A DNA stretch of 6,293 nt from an uncultured Eubacteriales bacterium (GCA_900321665.1 ONWY01000089.1:1-6293); one strand, 5' to 3'. Positions 1 to 6,293 are shown, counted from the stretch's first letter. The notes: generated from the sequence alone by a model not told the origin. Numbers and translations are program-made.

Positions 1-257
1 TCATTAATCCCGAAATCATCAAAGCGGAGGGGGAGCAGCAGGATGTGGAAGGCTGTCTTTCCGTTCCCGGCAGAAACGGCATCACCAAGCGCCCGATGAA
101 GGTGACCGTGAAGGCGCAGGACAGACAGGGCAATTGGTGCGTTTACCAAGGCGAAGGGTTAAAGGCAAGGTGCTTTTGTCACGAATTAGACCATTTAGAG
201 GGTGTGCTCTTTACCGATAATATGATTGAAGAGGTTCGCTTGGAATGCAAAGAGTAG
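1..257 (+). CDS. def: Peptide deformylase, 3' part only
   Basis: Peptide deformylase removes the formyl group from the N-terminal Met of nascent proteins, as a cytoplasmic metalloenzyme acting at the ribosome exit. The 5' end lies outside the window. The frame opens with two bases of a split codon and then reads INPEI at base 3, leaving 84 complete residues of a protein usually about 150-165 long. Motif II EGCLSVPG (bases 48-71) supplies the metal-binding Cys. Motif III HELDHLEG (bases 180-203) supplies the two His ligands and the catalytic Glu. Motif I (GxGxAAxQ) must lie upstream and is not visible. The in-frame GTG at 45 is an internal Val codon, not a start, because the family motif runs through it. 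The TAG stop lies inside fmt (13-nt overlap), and def-fmt adjacency is the classical arrangement. Identification is secure. Confidence 0.96.
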   Translation, partial: INPEIIKAEGEQQDVEGCLSVPGRNGITKRPMKVTVKAQDRQGNWCVYQGEGLKARCFCHELDHLEGVLFTDNMIEEVRLECKE

Positions 258-1168
258 TGTTTATGGGAACTCCCGATTTCGCGGTTCCTTCCTTAAAAAA
301 GCTGGTTGAAAGCGGCTATGAAGTACCGCTTGTACTCACGCAGCCGGATAAGCCGAGGGGCAGAAGCAAGCAGCTTGTGATGCCCGAGGTCAAGGCAGTG
401 GCATTAGAAAATAACATAGAGGTCTATCAGCCTGCGAGCCTAAAAACAGCAGAAGCGGTTCAATATATTGCTTCCTATCAACCGGATTTCCTGGTGGTGG
501 CAGCCTATGGCAAGATTTTGCCGAAGGCAGTGCTGGATATTCCGCATAAAGCATGCATTAATGTGCATGGCTCTCTGCTTCCCAAATACCGCGGTGCGGC
601 GCCCATTCAGTGGGCGGTGCTCAATGGTGAAAGCCATACAGGTGTTACCACAATGCTAATGGGCGAAGGCTTGGATACAGGCGATATGCTCTTAAAAAGG
701 GAAGTGGCGATTGGTGCGGATGAAACGGCAGCAGAGTTGTTTGACCGATTGGCAGACCTCGGCGCGGCGCTGTTGATTGAAACACTTGAGCGCTTTGATA
801 CCATTGAGCCGCAGGCGCAGCAGGAAGCGCTTGCCACTTATGCACCGATGATTGACCGCTCGCTGTGTCCGATTGATTGGGCGAAAACCGCCGCGGAGGT
901 TCACAATCAGGTCAGAGGCTTGGCACAGTGGCCCGTGGCAACGACCGTTTTGGGCGGCAAGGTGCTGAAAATCCACTCCGGCAAGCCGGTTGCAGCGGCA
1001 CCGGCGCAAGCGGGAAGCGTGATTGAAAATCAAAAGAAATTGGTGATTGCCTGCGGTGGCAGCACCGCTTATGAAATCACTTCTTTACAGTTAGAAGGTA
1101 AAAAAAGAATGAGCACCGATGCGTTTTTGCTCGGGCATCCGATTGCAATCGGTGAAAGGTTAGGATAG
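245..1168 (+). CDS. fmt: Methionyl-tRNA formyltransferase
   Basis: Fmt transfers a formyl group from 10-formyl-tetrahydrofolate to Met-tRNAfMet, giving the initiator tRNA in the cytoplasm. The product has 307 residues, close to the 315 of E. coli. The N-terminal formyltransferase fold (about 1-190) opens with VVFMGTPDFAVPSL. It carries the catalytic triad seen in E. coli, with identical numbering: N106 and H108 in NVHGSLLPKYRGAAPIQ, and D144 in GLDTGD. The SLLP folate-site motif is at 110-113. The C-terminal OB-like tRNA-binding domain (about 205-307) begins near IDWAKTA, where the usual conserved IDW is kept. The ATG at 245 is chosen because the family consensus starts there. A GAAGAGG site at 228-234 sits 10 nt upstream, inside def. 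The gene overlaps def by 13 nt and stops 2 nt before the next gene. Nothing suggests damage. Confidence 0.97.
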   Translation: MQRVVFMGTPDFAVPSLKKLVESGYEVPLVLTQPDKPRGRSKQLVMPEVKAVALENNIEVYQPASLKTAEAVQYIASYQPDFLVVAAYGKILPKAVLDIPHKACINVHGSLLPKYRGAAPIQWAVLNGESHTGVTTMLMGEGLDTGDMLLKREVAIGADETAAELFDRLADLGAALLIETLERFDTIEPQAQQEALATYAPMIDRSLCPIDWAKTAAEVHNQVRGLAQWPVATTVLGGKVLKIHSGKPVAAAPAQAGSVIENQKKLVIACGGSTAYEITSLQLEGKKRMSTDAFLLGHPIAIGERLG

Positions 1169-1170
1169 CA

Positions 1171-1899
1171 ATGTTTTTTGGTAATTACGGCTATTACAGC
1201 AGAGGCTATGGCATGGATTCCGGCATGATGTGGCAGATTATATTAATAGCGATACCGTTTCTTTTGTGCATCGGCGCACAGGTACTTGTGAAATCAAGAT
1301 ATCGTAAGTTTTCGCAAATTGCCAACGCGCGCGGTCTTACCGGGGCACAGGCAGCGTTCGAGGTGTTGCGCGCCGCAGGGGTGCAAAATGTGCAAATTAT
1401 GCGCGTGCAAGGGGAGTTGACGGATAACTACAACCCCAAAACCAATACCATTAATCTTTCCGAGGGCGTGTATGATTCCACCTCGATTGCAGCGGTCGGC
1501 ATTGCCTGTCATGAAGCAGGTCACGCGTGCCAATATGCGGCTAAATATTTTCCGATTAAGGTGCGCTCTAAGGTGATACCGATGGCAAATATCGGTTCGG
1601 CAATCGGTCTGCCGCTGTGCGTTATCGGCATCATTTTCTCCTCGTTCAGCTTCTTGTTTACCATCGGAATTATTTTGTACAGTGCCGTGTTCATTTTTCA
1701 GCTTGTAACACTGCCGGTGGAGTTTAACGCTTCCTCGCGCGCGCTGAAAGCGATTGAGCAATCGCAGCTGCTTACCGCGCAGGAATATAACGGCGCCAAA
1801 GCGGTTCTCAGAGCCGCGGCATTAACCTATGTGGCTTCCATGGCGTCGACCCTTTTTACCATCATTCGATTACTCTTAATGAGCGGGAGACGGAAATGA
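1171..1899 (+). CDS. Membrane zinc metallopeptidase, YugP-like
   Basis: This is a 242-residue integral membrane protein resembling the neutral zinc metallopeptidase family of B. subtilis YugP (Pfam Zn_peptidase_2), whose substrates are not established. A first membrane segment spans about residues 21-40. A cytosolic or peripheral stretch follows, with HEAGH at 114-118 giving two zinc-ligand His and the catalytic Glu. Two hydrophobic segments lie at about 138-157 and 160-181, and a fourth at about 218-237. LPVEFNASSRAL (181-192) matches the conserved LPVEF-ASRRAL block, whose Glu184 is the probable third zinc ligand by analogy with M48-type peptidases. The first 19 residues are rich in Tyr, Gly and Phe and have no family motif. 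M15, M19 or M20 could be alternative starts, but the ATG at 1171 lies 2 nt after fmt with AAAGG/TAGGA purines just upstream. The stop overlaps the rsmB start as ATGA. Family assignment is confident; the biological role is unknown. Confidence 0.88.
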   Translation: MFFGNYGYYSRGYGMDSGMMWQIILIAIPFLLCIGAQVLVKSRYRKFSQIANARGLTGAQAAFEVLRAAGVQNVQIMRVQGELTDNYNPKTNTINLSEGVYDSTSIAAVGIACHEAGHACQYAAKYFPIKVRSKVIPMANIGSAIGLPLCVIGIIFSSFSFLFTIGIILYSAVFIFQLVTLPVEFNASSRALKAIEQSQLLTAQEYNGAKAVLRAAALTYVASMASTLFTIIRLLLMSGRRK

Positions 1900-3170
1900 C
1901 AGCAAGAGAATTTACTTTTCGATTGCTCTTGCGCCAGAAAAAAGAGGGGGCATATTCCAACCTTTTATTGGATAATCATTTAAAAGCAAGTGATTTGTCA
2001 GGGCAGGATAAAGCCTTTGCAACCGCTTTGTTTTACGGGGTTATCGAAACGCAAATATACCTTGATTATCAGCTTGAGGGTGCTTTGAAGCAGCCTTTGA
2101 AAAAATTGCGCGATGAGGTATTCATTGCCCTTCGCATGGGTGTTTACCAGCTTTTTTTGATGGATAAGGTACCTGCCGCTGCTGCGATTAATGAAAGTGT
2201 GAAATTGGTCAAAAAGCACGGCTGCGCCTATGCCGCAGGGCTTGTGAATGCGGTTTTGCGCGCGCTCTCTCGCAGCGGTGAGCGACTGCCGGAGCAGAGC
2301 GATAAGCGCTACTTAAGTGTGAAGTACGCCATCCCGCAAGCCTTGATTGATTTGTGGATAAAGGATTACGGAAAGAGCGATACCATCGGTATTTTAGAGT
2401 CCTTTTCCACCAAAAGCGCGCAAACGGTCGTGCGTGTTAACACCCTGCTTTGCGATAGGGACAGCCTGTTGCAGCGCTTAAAAAGCGAGGGCGTGGAAGC
2501 GCGGGTAAATGAAGCGGTCGAAAATTCCCTTGTTCTGAAAAAATCCGGTGCGCTGACTTTGATACCTTCGTTTCGTGAAGGCTTGTTCCATGTAGAGGAT
2601 ACGGCGGCGCAAAAGGCGGCATTGCTGCTTGGTGCGCTTGAAGGCGAGCGCGTGCTCGATACCTGCGCGGCACCCGGCGGCAAGAGCTTTACGGTAGCCG
2701 AGCAAATGAAAAGCGGCGAGGTGCTTGCTTGCGATATTTATGAAAGCCGCGTTGCCTTAATTCGAGAAGGCGCGCAGCGCCTGCACATTCCGTTTATCAA
2801 GGCGTGCGTGCAGGATGCGAGCGAGTATCATGAAAGCCTCGGCCTTTTTGACAGAGTGCTTTGTGATGTGCCATGCTCGGGGCTTGGCACGATTGCCAAA
2901 AAGCCGGAAATCCGCTATAAAACAAAGGAACAGATAATGGCTTGCGTGCCGGTGCAAAAGCGCATTCTTGCCACCTCATTTCGTTATTTAAAGCCGGGCG
3001 GTACCTTAGTGTATGCCACCTGCACTTTAAACAAAGCGGAAAATGAAGAGGTGATTGAGGCATTTTTGCGTGAAAGCAAAGCGCAGTTAGTATTTCAAAA
3101 AACATTTTTTCCGCATACCGATACAACAGACGGTTTTTTTGCGGCAGTAATCAAGAAGGATGACAGTTAA
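1896..3170 (+). CDS. rsmB: 16S rRNA (cytosine-967-C5)-methyltransferase
   Basis: RsmB (also called Sun or RrmB) methylates C967 of 16S rRNA at carbon 5 using S-adenosylmethionine, acting on free rRNA during small-subunit assembly. The 424 residues match the roughly 430-450 of the family. Residues 1-130 are an all-helical NusB-like RNA-binding domain, including the typical LFYGVIE and VNAVLRAL blocks. The Rossmann methyltransferase follows from about 230. DTCAAPGGKS (255-264) forms the SAM site, D280 is the probable ribose-binding acid, and DVPCSGLG (324-331) holds Cys327, which releases the product. YATCTLNKAENEEV (373-386) holds Cys376, the attacking nucleophile. The C-terminus has the expected FPHTDTTDGFF. 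The usual VQD ahead of the SAM motif reads VED (233-235), a mild change. The gene starts in an ATGA overlap, with GGGAGA at 1885-1890 as ribosome binding site, and overlaps rlmN by 11 nt. Confidence 0.96.
   Translation: MTAREFTFRLLLRQKKEGAYSNLLLDNHLKASDLSGQDKAFATALFYGVIETQIYLDYQLEGALKQPLKKLRDEVFIALRMGVYQLFLMDKVPAAAAINESVKLVKKHGCAYAAGLVNAVLRALSRSGERLPEQSDKRYLSVKYAIPQALIDLWIKDYGKSDTIGILESFSTKSAQTVVRVNTLLCDRDSLLQRLKSEGVEARVNEAVENSLVLKKSGALTLIPSFREGLFHVEDTAAQKAALLLGALEGERVLDTCAAPGGKSFTVAEQMKSGEVLACDIYESRVALIREGAQRLHIPFIKACVQDASEYHESLGLFDRVLCDVPCSGLGTIAKKPEIRYKTKEQIMACVPVQKRILATSFRYLKPGGTLVYATCTLNKAENEEVIEAFLRESKAQLVFQKTFFPHTDTTDGFFAAVIKKDDS
3153..3162 (+). promoter_or_regulatory. Poorly spaced ribosome binding site at rlmN start
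   Basis: AAGAAGG (3153-3159) lies directly against the ATG at 3160, leaving no spacer, whereas 5-10 nt is normal. The next in-frame ATG (3187) has no good site either and would remove residues typical of the family. Initiation is therefore probably by coupling to ribosomes finishing rsmB 8 nt further on. The inference rests on spacing alone. Confidence 0.4.
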
Positions 3171-4215
3171 AAAAGATATTAAATCAATGACATTGCCGGA
3201 GCTGCAGCAGGCGCTTAGCGCGCAAGGGCTGCCGCTGTTTCGGGCAGCGCAAATCTTTCGGTGGCTGCATGTGGCAGGGGTGGATTCTTTTGATAAGATG
3301 ACCAACCTTTCCAAGCAGCTGCGCGAAACACTGGCGCAAAGCTACTATATTCCCTATGCCGCGATAGAGAGAAAGTTAGTATCGCACTCAGATGAAACAG
3401 TCAAATACTTGTTTTCTCTTTATGACGGCGAAACAGTGGAAAGCGTAGTGATGAAGTATAAATACGGTTATACCATTTGTGTTTCCACACAAGTCGGTTG
3501 CAAAATGGGGTGCAAGTTTTGTGCTTCCACCCTGAGCGGCTGTGTTAGAAACCTGGCAGCGAGCGAAATTCTCAGCCAAATTCACTGCGCGCAAAATGAT
3601 ATGGGGGTGCGCATTTCCCATGTGGTTTTAATGGGAATGGGCGAGCCGTTGGATAATTATGATAATGTGATGCGCTTTTTAGAGCTTGTCAGCGATGAGA
3701 AGGGCTTGCATATTTCCGCACGCAACATTTCTCTTTCCACCTGCGGCATTGTGCCGCACATTCGACTTTTGGCGCAAAAAAAATTGCAGATAACACTCTC
3801 CGTTTCTTTGCACGCTCCCAATGATGCCATTCGCAGCACCATTATGCCGGTCAACCGGCGCTGGGGTGTGGAAGAACTGCTTGCCGCCTGCAAGGAATAC
3901 ACGGCTCTTACCTCCAGGCGCATCAGTTATGAGTATGCGATGATTGAGGGTGTGAACGACAGTGATGCTTGTGCAAGAGAGCTTGGCAGTAAGCTGAAAG
4001 GCAGCCTTGCTCATGTCAATCTTATCCCTGTCAACAAAGTAAAAGAAAATACATTTCAAAAAAGCGGAAGGGAGCAAATGAACCGCTTTATTGAAATTTT
4101 AAAAAAATACGGTGTCAGCGCTACGGTGCGCAGAACCTTGGGTTCTGATATCAATGCATCTTGCGGGCAGCTGAGGCGGTCGGCAGCGAAGGCACAAAAG
4201 GAGGTATCAAAGTGA
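3160..4215 (+). CDS. rlmN: Dual-specificity 23S rRNA/tRNA adenine-C2 methyltransferase (radical SAM)
   Basis: RlmN makes 2-methyladenosine at A2503 of 23S rRNA, in the peptidyl-transferase region, and at A37 of some tRNAs, using radical-SAM chemistry through a methylated cysteine. The product has 351 residues, normal for Bacillota. An N-terminal helical domain (about 1-95) contains FRAAQIFRWLH. The iron-sulfur cluster motif CxxxCxxC is C114, C118, C121. C107, seven residues before the first cluster Cys, matches the resolving Cys118 of E. coli. C335 in NASCGQLR matches the methyl-carrying Cys355. GMGEPLDN (159-166) is the SAM-binding GGE-like motif. All catalytic cysteines are thus present. 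The related Cfr resistance enzymes share this chemistry, but the gene order and sequence motifs favour RlmN. The ATG at 3160 is the earliest start possible, because a stop lies in frame at 3148, and it matches the family N-terminus, although its ribosome binding site is badly spaced. The stop overlaps the next gene's GTG. Confidence 0.96.
   Translation: MTVKKDIKSMTLPELQQALSAQGLPLFRAAQIFRWLHVAGVDSFDKMTNLSKQLRETLAQSYYIPYAAIERKLVSHSDETVKYLFSLYDGETVESVVMKYKYGYTICVSTQVGCKMGCKFCASTLSGCVRNLAASEILSQIHCAQNDMGVRISHVVLMGMGEPLDNYDNVMRFLELVSDEKGLHISARNISLSTCGIVPHIRLLAQKKLQITLSVSLHAPNDAIRSTIMPVNRRWGVEELLAACKEYTALTSRRISYEYAMIEGVNDSDACARELGSKLKGSLAHVNLIPVNKVKENTFQKSGREQMNRFIEILKKYGVSATVRRTLGSDINASCGQLRRSAAKAQKEVSK
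4198..4204 (+). promoter_or_regulatory. Strong ribosome binding site fixing the PP2C GTG start
   Basis: AAGGAGG is a perfect Shine-Dalgarno core, 7 nt ahead of the GTG at 4212. It lies inside the last codons of rlmN. It decides between this GTG and a TTG at 4161 that would add 17 residues with no family resemblance. Confidence 0.88.
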
Positions 4216-4940
4216 AATTAGCAGGCATCTCGGATGTCGGTAAGCACAGACCGAATAATGAAGATAATTTGGCTTTCGGCGAATTAGAAGGCGCTGCTTT
4301 CGGCATTGTTTGCGATGGCATGGGCGGTGCCGAGGGAGGCGAAATTGCAAGTAAAATTGCGGTGGATACCATTCGGAAAAAGCTTGAGCTTGCCTATTCA
4401 CCGAAAATGTCGGCTGCGGCAATTGAAAGAATGTTGTGTGCAGCTATCACGGCGGCAAACTATGAGATTTATTCCTATGCGCAAAGCCACGACCTGATGG
4501 GAATGGGAACCACTGTTGCCGCAGCGGTGATAAAAGACGGCTGTGCCGTCATAGCGTATGACGGTGACTCGAGGGTGTATATGCTCGCCGGGGATATTCG
4601 GCAGTTGACTACCGACCATACATTTTTAAATGAGTTATATAAAATCGGGCAAATCACGCTTGAGGAAATGCAAACCGACCCGAGAAAAAATATCATCACA
4701 AGAGCGCTGGGTGTCAGCGAAGAAATTGATGTGGATATTGTCATAGAGGATATAGATGCGGGGGATGTCATTTTGTTATGCTCCGATGGGTTGACAAACT
4801 GCTTAACCGATGCACAAATTATGGATATCTACCACTCCACTGCATGGGAGGATACTTGTGATAAACTGATAAATCAGGCAAATGATAACGGTGGTATGGA
4901 TAATATCACTGCTGTATTGATGCAATACGAGGAGGCGTAA
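4212..4940 (+). CDS. prpC: PP2C-family protein Ser/Thr phosphatase (PrpC/Stp type)
   Basis: This metal-dependent phosphatase removes phosphate from Ser and Thr of proteins and normally reverses the action of the kinase encoded next to it. It is predicted to be cytoplasmic, with no signal or membrane segment. The 242 residues match the bare catalytic PP2C domain of bacterial PrpC/Stp proteins. Motifs in order are: SDVGKHRPNNED (7-18); VCDGMGGAEGGEIAS (33-47), with D35 as a metal ligand; GMGTT (97-101); GDSR (118-121); LTTDHTFLNEL (132-142) leading into the flap; NIITRALG (160-167); CSDGL (190-194), with D192; and GGMDNITAV (227-235), with D230. Metal-binding residues are kept, so the enzyme should be active. 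The residues just before GDSR are Tyr-Asp, where bacterial members usually have His/Asn-Val/Ile. The start is GTG in a GTGA overlap with rlmN, backed by a strong ribosome binding site. The gene ends 1 nt before the kinase. Confidence 0.95.
   Translation: MKLAGISDVGKHRPNNEDNLAFGELEGAAFGIVCDGMGGAEGGEIASKIAVDTIRKKLELAYSPKMSAAAIERMLCAAITAANYEIYSYAQSHDLMGMGTTVAAAVIKDGCAVIAYDGDSRVYMLAGDIRQLTTDHTFLNELYKIGQITLEEMQTDPRKNIITRALGVSEEIDVDIVIEDIDAGDVILLCSDGLTNCLTDAQIMDIYHSTAWEDTCDKLINQANDNGGMDNITAVLMQYEEA
4929..4935 (+). promoter_or_regulatory. Ribosome binding site of the PASTA kinase gene
   Basis: GAGGAGG, within the last codons of the phosphatase gene, stands 6 nt before the ATG at 4942. Spacing and match are near ideal, which supports this start and translation of the kinase right after the phosphatase. 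Confidence 0.85.
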
Positions 4941-4941
4941 C

Positions 4942-6293
4942 ATGGACAATTATGTAGGAAAAAGAATTGATGGCAGATATGAGATACAAGAGGTCATCGG
5001 CGTCGGCGGCATGGCTGTTGTATATAAAGCATATGATACAATCGATGAGAGAATTGTTGCGGTTAAAATTTTAAAGGAAGAGTACCTTGCCAATGAGGAG
5101 TTTCGCCGCAAATTCAAAAATGAATCCAAAGCGATTGCTATTTTAAACCACCCCAATATCGTGAAGGTGTATGATGTCAGCTTCGGCGAGCGCATTCAGT
5201 ACATTGTCATGGAGTATGTGGATGGCATTACACTGAAGGAATACATCAACGAGCAGGGTGTTATCGGTTGGAAGGAAGCCGTGCATTTTGAAATGCAGAT
5301 ATTACAGGCTTTGCAGCATGCGCACGACAAGGGCATTATCCACCGCGACATTAAGCCGCAAAACATCATTTTGCTCAAGGATGGCACGATTAAGGTGGCA
5401 GATTTCGGTATTGCGCGCTTTGCCCGCTCCGAAACAAAGACGATGACAAACGGTGCCATCGGCTCCGTGCACTACATCAGCCCCGAGCAAGCGAGAGGCG
5501 ATTATACCGATGAGAGAGCCGACCTGTACTCGGCGGGCGTTGTGCTGTATGAAATGATTACCGGCAAGGTGCCCTTTAATGCGGACAGCGCGGTTTCCAT
5601 CGCCATTATGCAGGTGCAAAAGGAAGCGGAATTGCCCAGCAGGATTAATCCCTCCATTCCCAAAGGCATTGAGCAAATCACCATGCATGCAATGCAAAAG
5701 AATCCGAAGGAGCGCTACCAGAGCGCTGCGGAGATGTTGATGGATTTAAGAGAAATCTCCGAAAATTCCGGCGCTGTTTTCCCGTATGTTTTCCTGGTGG
5801 GCGAGCCCTATATTCCGACCGAGGATAAGACAGACCCTGCCGATGAGCAGCACCTTGTGGATATGCTTGAAAAAGAAGAGGACCGCGAAGCGGATGAGCT
5901 CAGCGGCAAAAAGAGCGATGAGTATTACAAGGAAAAGTACGGTATGGCGAAAACCAAGCCCGAAAAGAAGCCGGTCGATAAGAAAAAGGTCGGCATCATT
6001 GTCGGTGTCAGTGTCGGCGTGATTGCTATCATTGCGGTGCTTTGCCTGATTTTATTCGGCGGCGAAAAAATTACAGTGCCGAAATTTGTCGGCTTAAACT
6101 ACAATGAAGAAATTGCGAAGTTCGTCAAAGACGATACTTATGATGACGGCACGGTTAAGTGCAAGATTAAGCTTGAATATACCGATGATACCGAGAAATA
6201 TCCCGATTTTGAAACCGGCGAGGTGGTTTACCAATCTCCCGAAGCAGGCATCAAGATGAAATCGAGCAAATCGGAATCGAGCGTACTTATGCC
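4942..6293 (+). CDS. prkC: PASTA-domain membrane Ser/Thr protein kinase, 3' end missing
   Basis: This Hanks-type kinase of the PrkC/StkP/PknB group couples an extracellular PASTA sensor to phosphorylation of cytoplasmic proteins. In relatives it responds to muropeptides or lipid II. The window holds 450 complete codons. The kinase domain (about 13-275) has the glycine loop GVGGMAVVY (20-28), the ATP-binding Lys K42 in VAVKIL, and E61 in helix C. It also has HRDIKPQN (134-141, catalytic D136), DFG (154-156), and an activation loop with T165, T167 and T169 as candidate autophosphorylation sites. GSVHYISPEQ (174-183) and D194 in DLYSAGVV follow. All catalytic residues are present. A charged juxtamembrane linker (about 276-350) ends in a Lys-rich stretch, then one membrane helix (about 351-372) places the C-terminus outside. 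A first PASTA repeat begins ITVPKFVGL (376-384). It is unusually acidic and is cut by the window edge, so the number of repeats is unknown. No frameshift is seen. Confidence 0.95.
   Translation, partial: MDNYVGKRIDGRYEIQEVIGVGGMAVVYKAYDTIDERIVAVKILKEEYLANEEFRRKFKNESKAIAILNHPNIVKVYDVSFGERIQYIVMEYVDGITLKEYINEQGVIGWKEAVHFEMQILQALQHAHDKGIIHRDIKPQNIILLKDGTIKVADFGIARFARSETKTMTNGAIGSVHYISPEQARGDYTDERADLYSAGVVLYEMITGKVPFNADSAVSIAIMQVQKEAELPSRINPSIPKGIEQITMHAMQKNPKERYQSAAEMLMDLREISENSGAVFPYVFLVGEPYIPTEDKTDPADEQHLVDMLEKEEDREADELSGKKSDEYYKEKYGMAKTKPEKKPVDKKKVGIIVGVSVGVIAIIAVLCLILFGGEKITVPKFVGLNYNEEIAKFVKDDTYDDGTVKCKIKLEYTDDTEKYPDFETGEVVYQSPEAGIKMKSSKSESSVLM

Noticed and set aside
45..47. GTG at 45 as the start of a small protein of 70 residues.
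   Set aside because: The deformylase frame continues upstream to the window edge, with the family's INPEI, so this is an internal codon.
692..1033. Antisense open frame of 113 codons opposite fmt.
   Set aside because: It is a shadow of a well-supported gene, has no recognisable domain and has no good ribosome binding site that I noticed.
1294..1761. Antisense open frame of 155 codons opposite the zinc peptidase gene.
   Set aside because: Its translation is rich in Arg, His, Cys and Asn with no motif. It mirrors the codon pattern of the confidently identified sense gene.
3095..3140. A6 and T6/T7 runs near the end of rsmB as a terminator.
   Set aside because: There is no GC-rich hairpin before the T run, and the sequence encodes the conserved FFPHTDTTDGFF end of RsmB.
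3776..3783. Run of eight A in rlmN as a programmed slippage site.
   Set aside because: The gene reads through intact to the conserved C-terminal Cys motif, and there is no reason to expect a useful shifted product.
4161..4211. Longer phosphatase start at TTG 4161.
   Set aside because: The extra 17 residues match nothing in the family, and the ideal binding site at 4198-4204 points to GTG 4212.
4791..4819. Possible internal promoter for the kinase: perfect TTGACA (4791-4796), 17-nt spacer, TGC-extended ACAAAT (4814-4819).
   Set aside because: The -10 box matches only 3 of 6 bases and lacks the key A at its second position. The TTGACA is explained by conserved coding (GLTN after the CSDG motif).
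5786..6022. Shifted + frame of 78 codons within the kinase.
   Set aside because: It is a shadow frame over the Lys-rich linker, giving an Arg/Ser-rich product with no family likeness.

Overview
The window is a gene-dense stretch of a Bacillota chromosome, most likely from class Clostridia. It carries seven genes, all on the + strand, with essentially no intergenic DNA. The organism call rests on three things: the gene order def–fmt–zinc peptidase–rsmB–rlmN–PP2C–PASTA kinase, a mid-range GC content judged by eye, and strong purine-rich Shine-Dalgarno sites ahead of the last two genes. I cannot name a genus. The standard genetic code fits throughout, and I see no sign of transfer, insertion sequences, RNA genes, CRISPR or phage.

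Layout: (1) 1-257, the 3' end of def (peptide deformylase), cut by the left edge. (2) 245-1168, fmt (methionyl-tRNA formyltransferase). (3) 1171-1899, a membrane zinc metallopeptidase of the YugP type (HEAGH motif). (4) 1896-3170, rsmB (16S rRNA m5C967 methyltransferase). (5) 3160-4215, rlmN (radical-SAM 23S rRNA A2503 C2 methyltransferase). (6) 4212-4940, a PP2C-family Ser/Thr phosphatase (PrpC/Stp type) starting at GTG. (7) 4942-6293, a membrane Ser/Thr kinase with a PASTA ectodomain (PrkC/StkP type), cut by the right edge inside its first PASTA repeat. Junctions are, in order: 13-nt overlap, 2-nt gap, 4-nt ATGA overlap, 11-nt overlap, 4-nt GTGA overlap and 1-nt gap. Transcription as one unit with translational coupling is therefore likely. 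No promoter or terminator is visible, and no stretch as long as 300 bases lacks a gene.

How the genes fit together: Fmt formylates initiator Met-tRNA and Def removes the formyl group from new proteins. RsmB and RlmN methylate the small and large ribosomal subunits. The phosphatase and kinase are an antagonistic signalling pair that in related bacteria responds to cell-wall fragments and controls growth, division and translation factors. The block therefore joins translation initiation and ribosome maturation to a cell-envelope signalling pair, with a poorly characterised membrane protease between them.

I find no previously undescribed system here. The points most worth a second look are the zinc peptidase, the divergent first PASTA repeat and linker of the kinase, an unusual residue beside the GDSR motif of the phosphatase, and the poorly placed ribosome binding site of rlmN.
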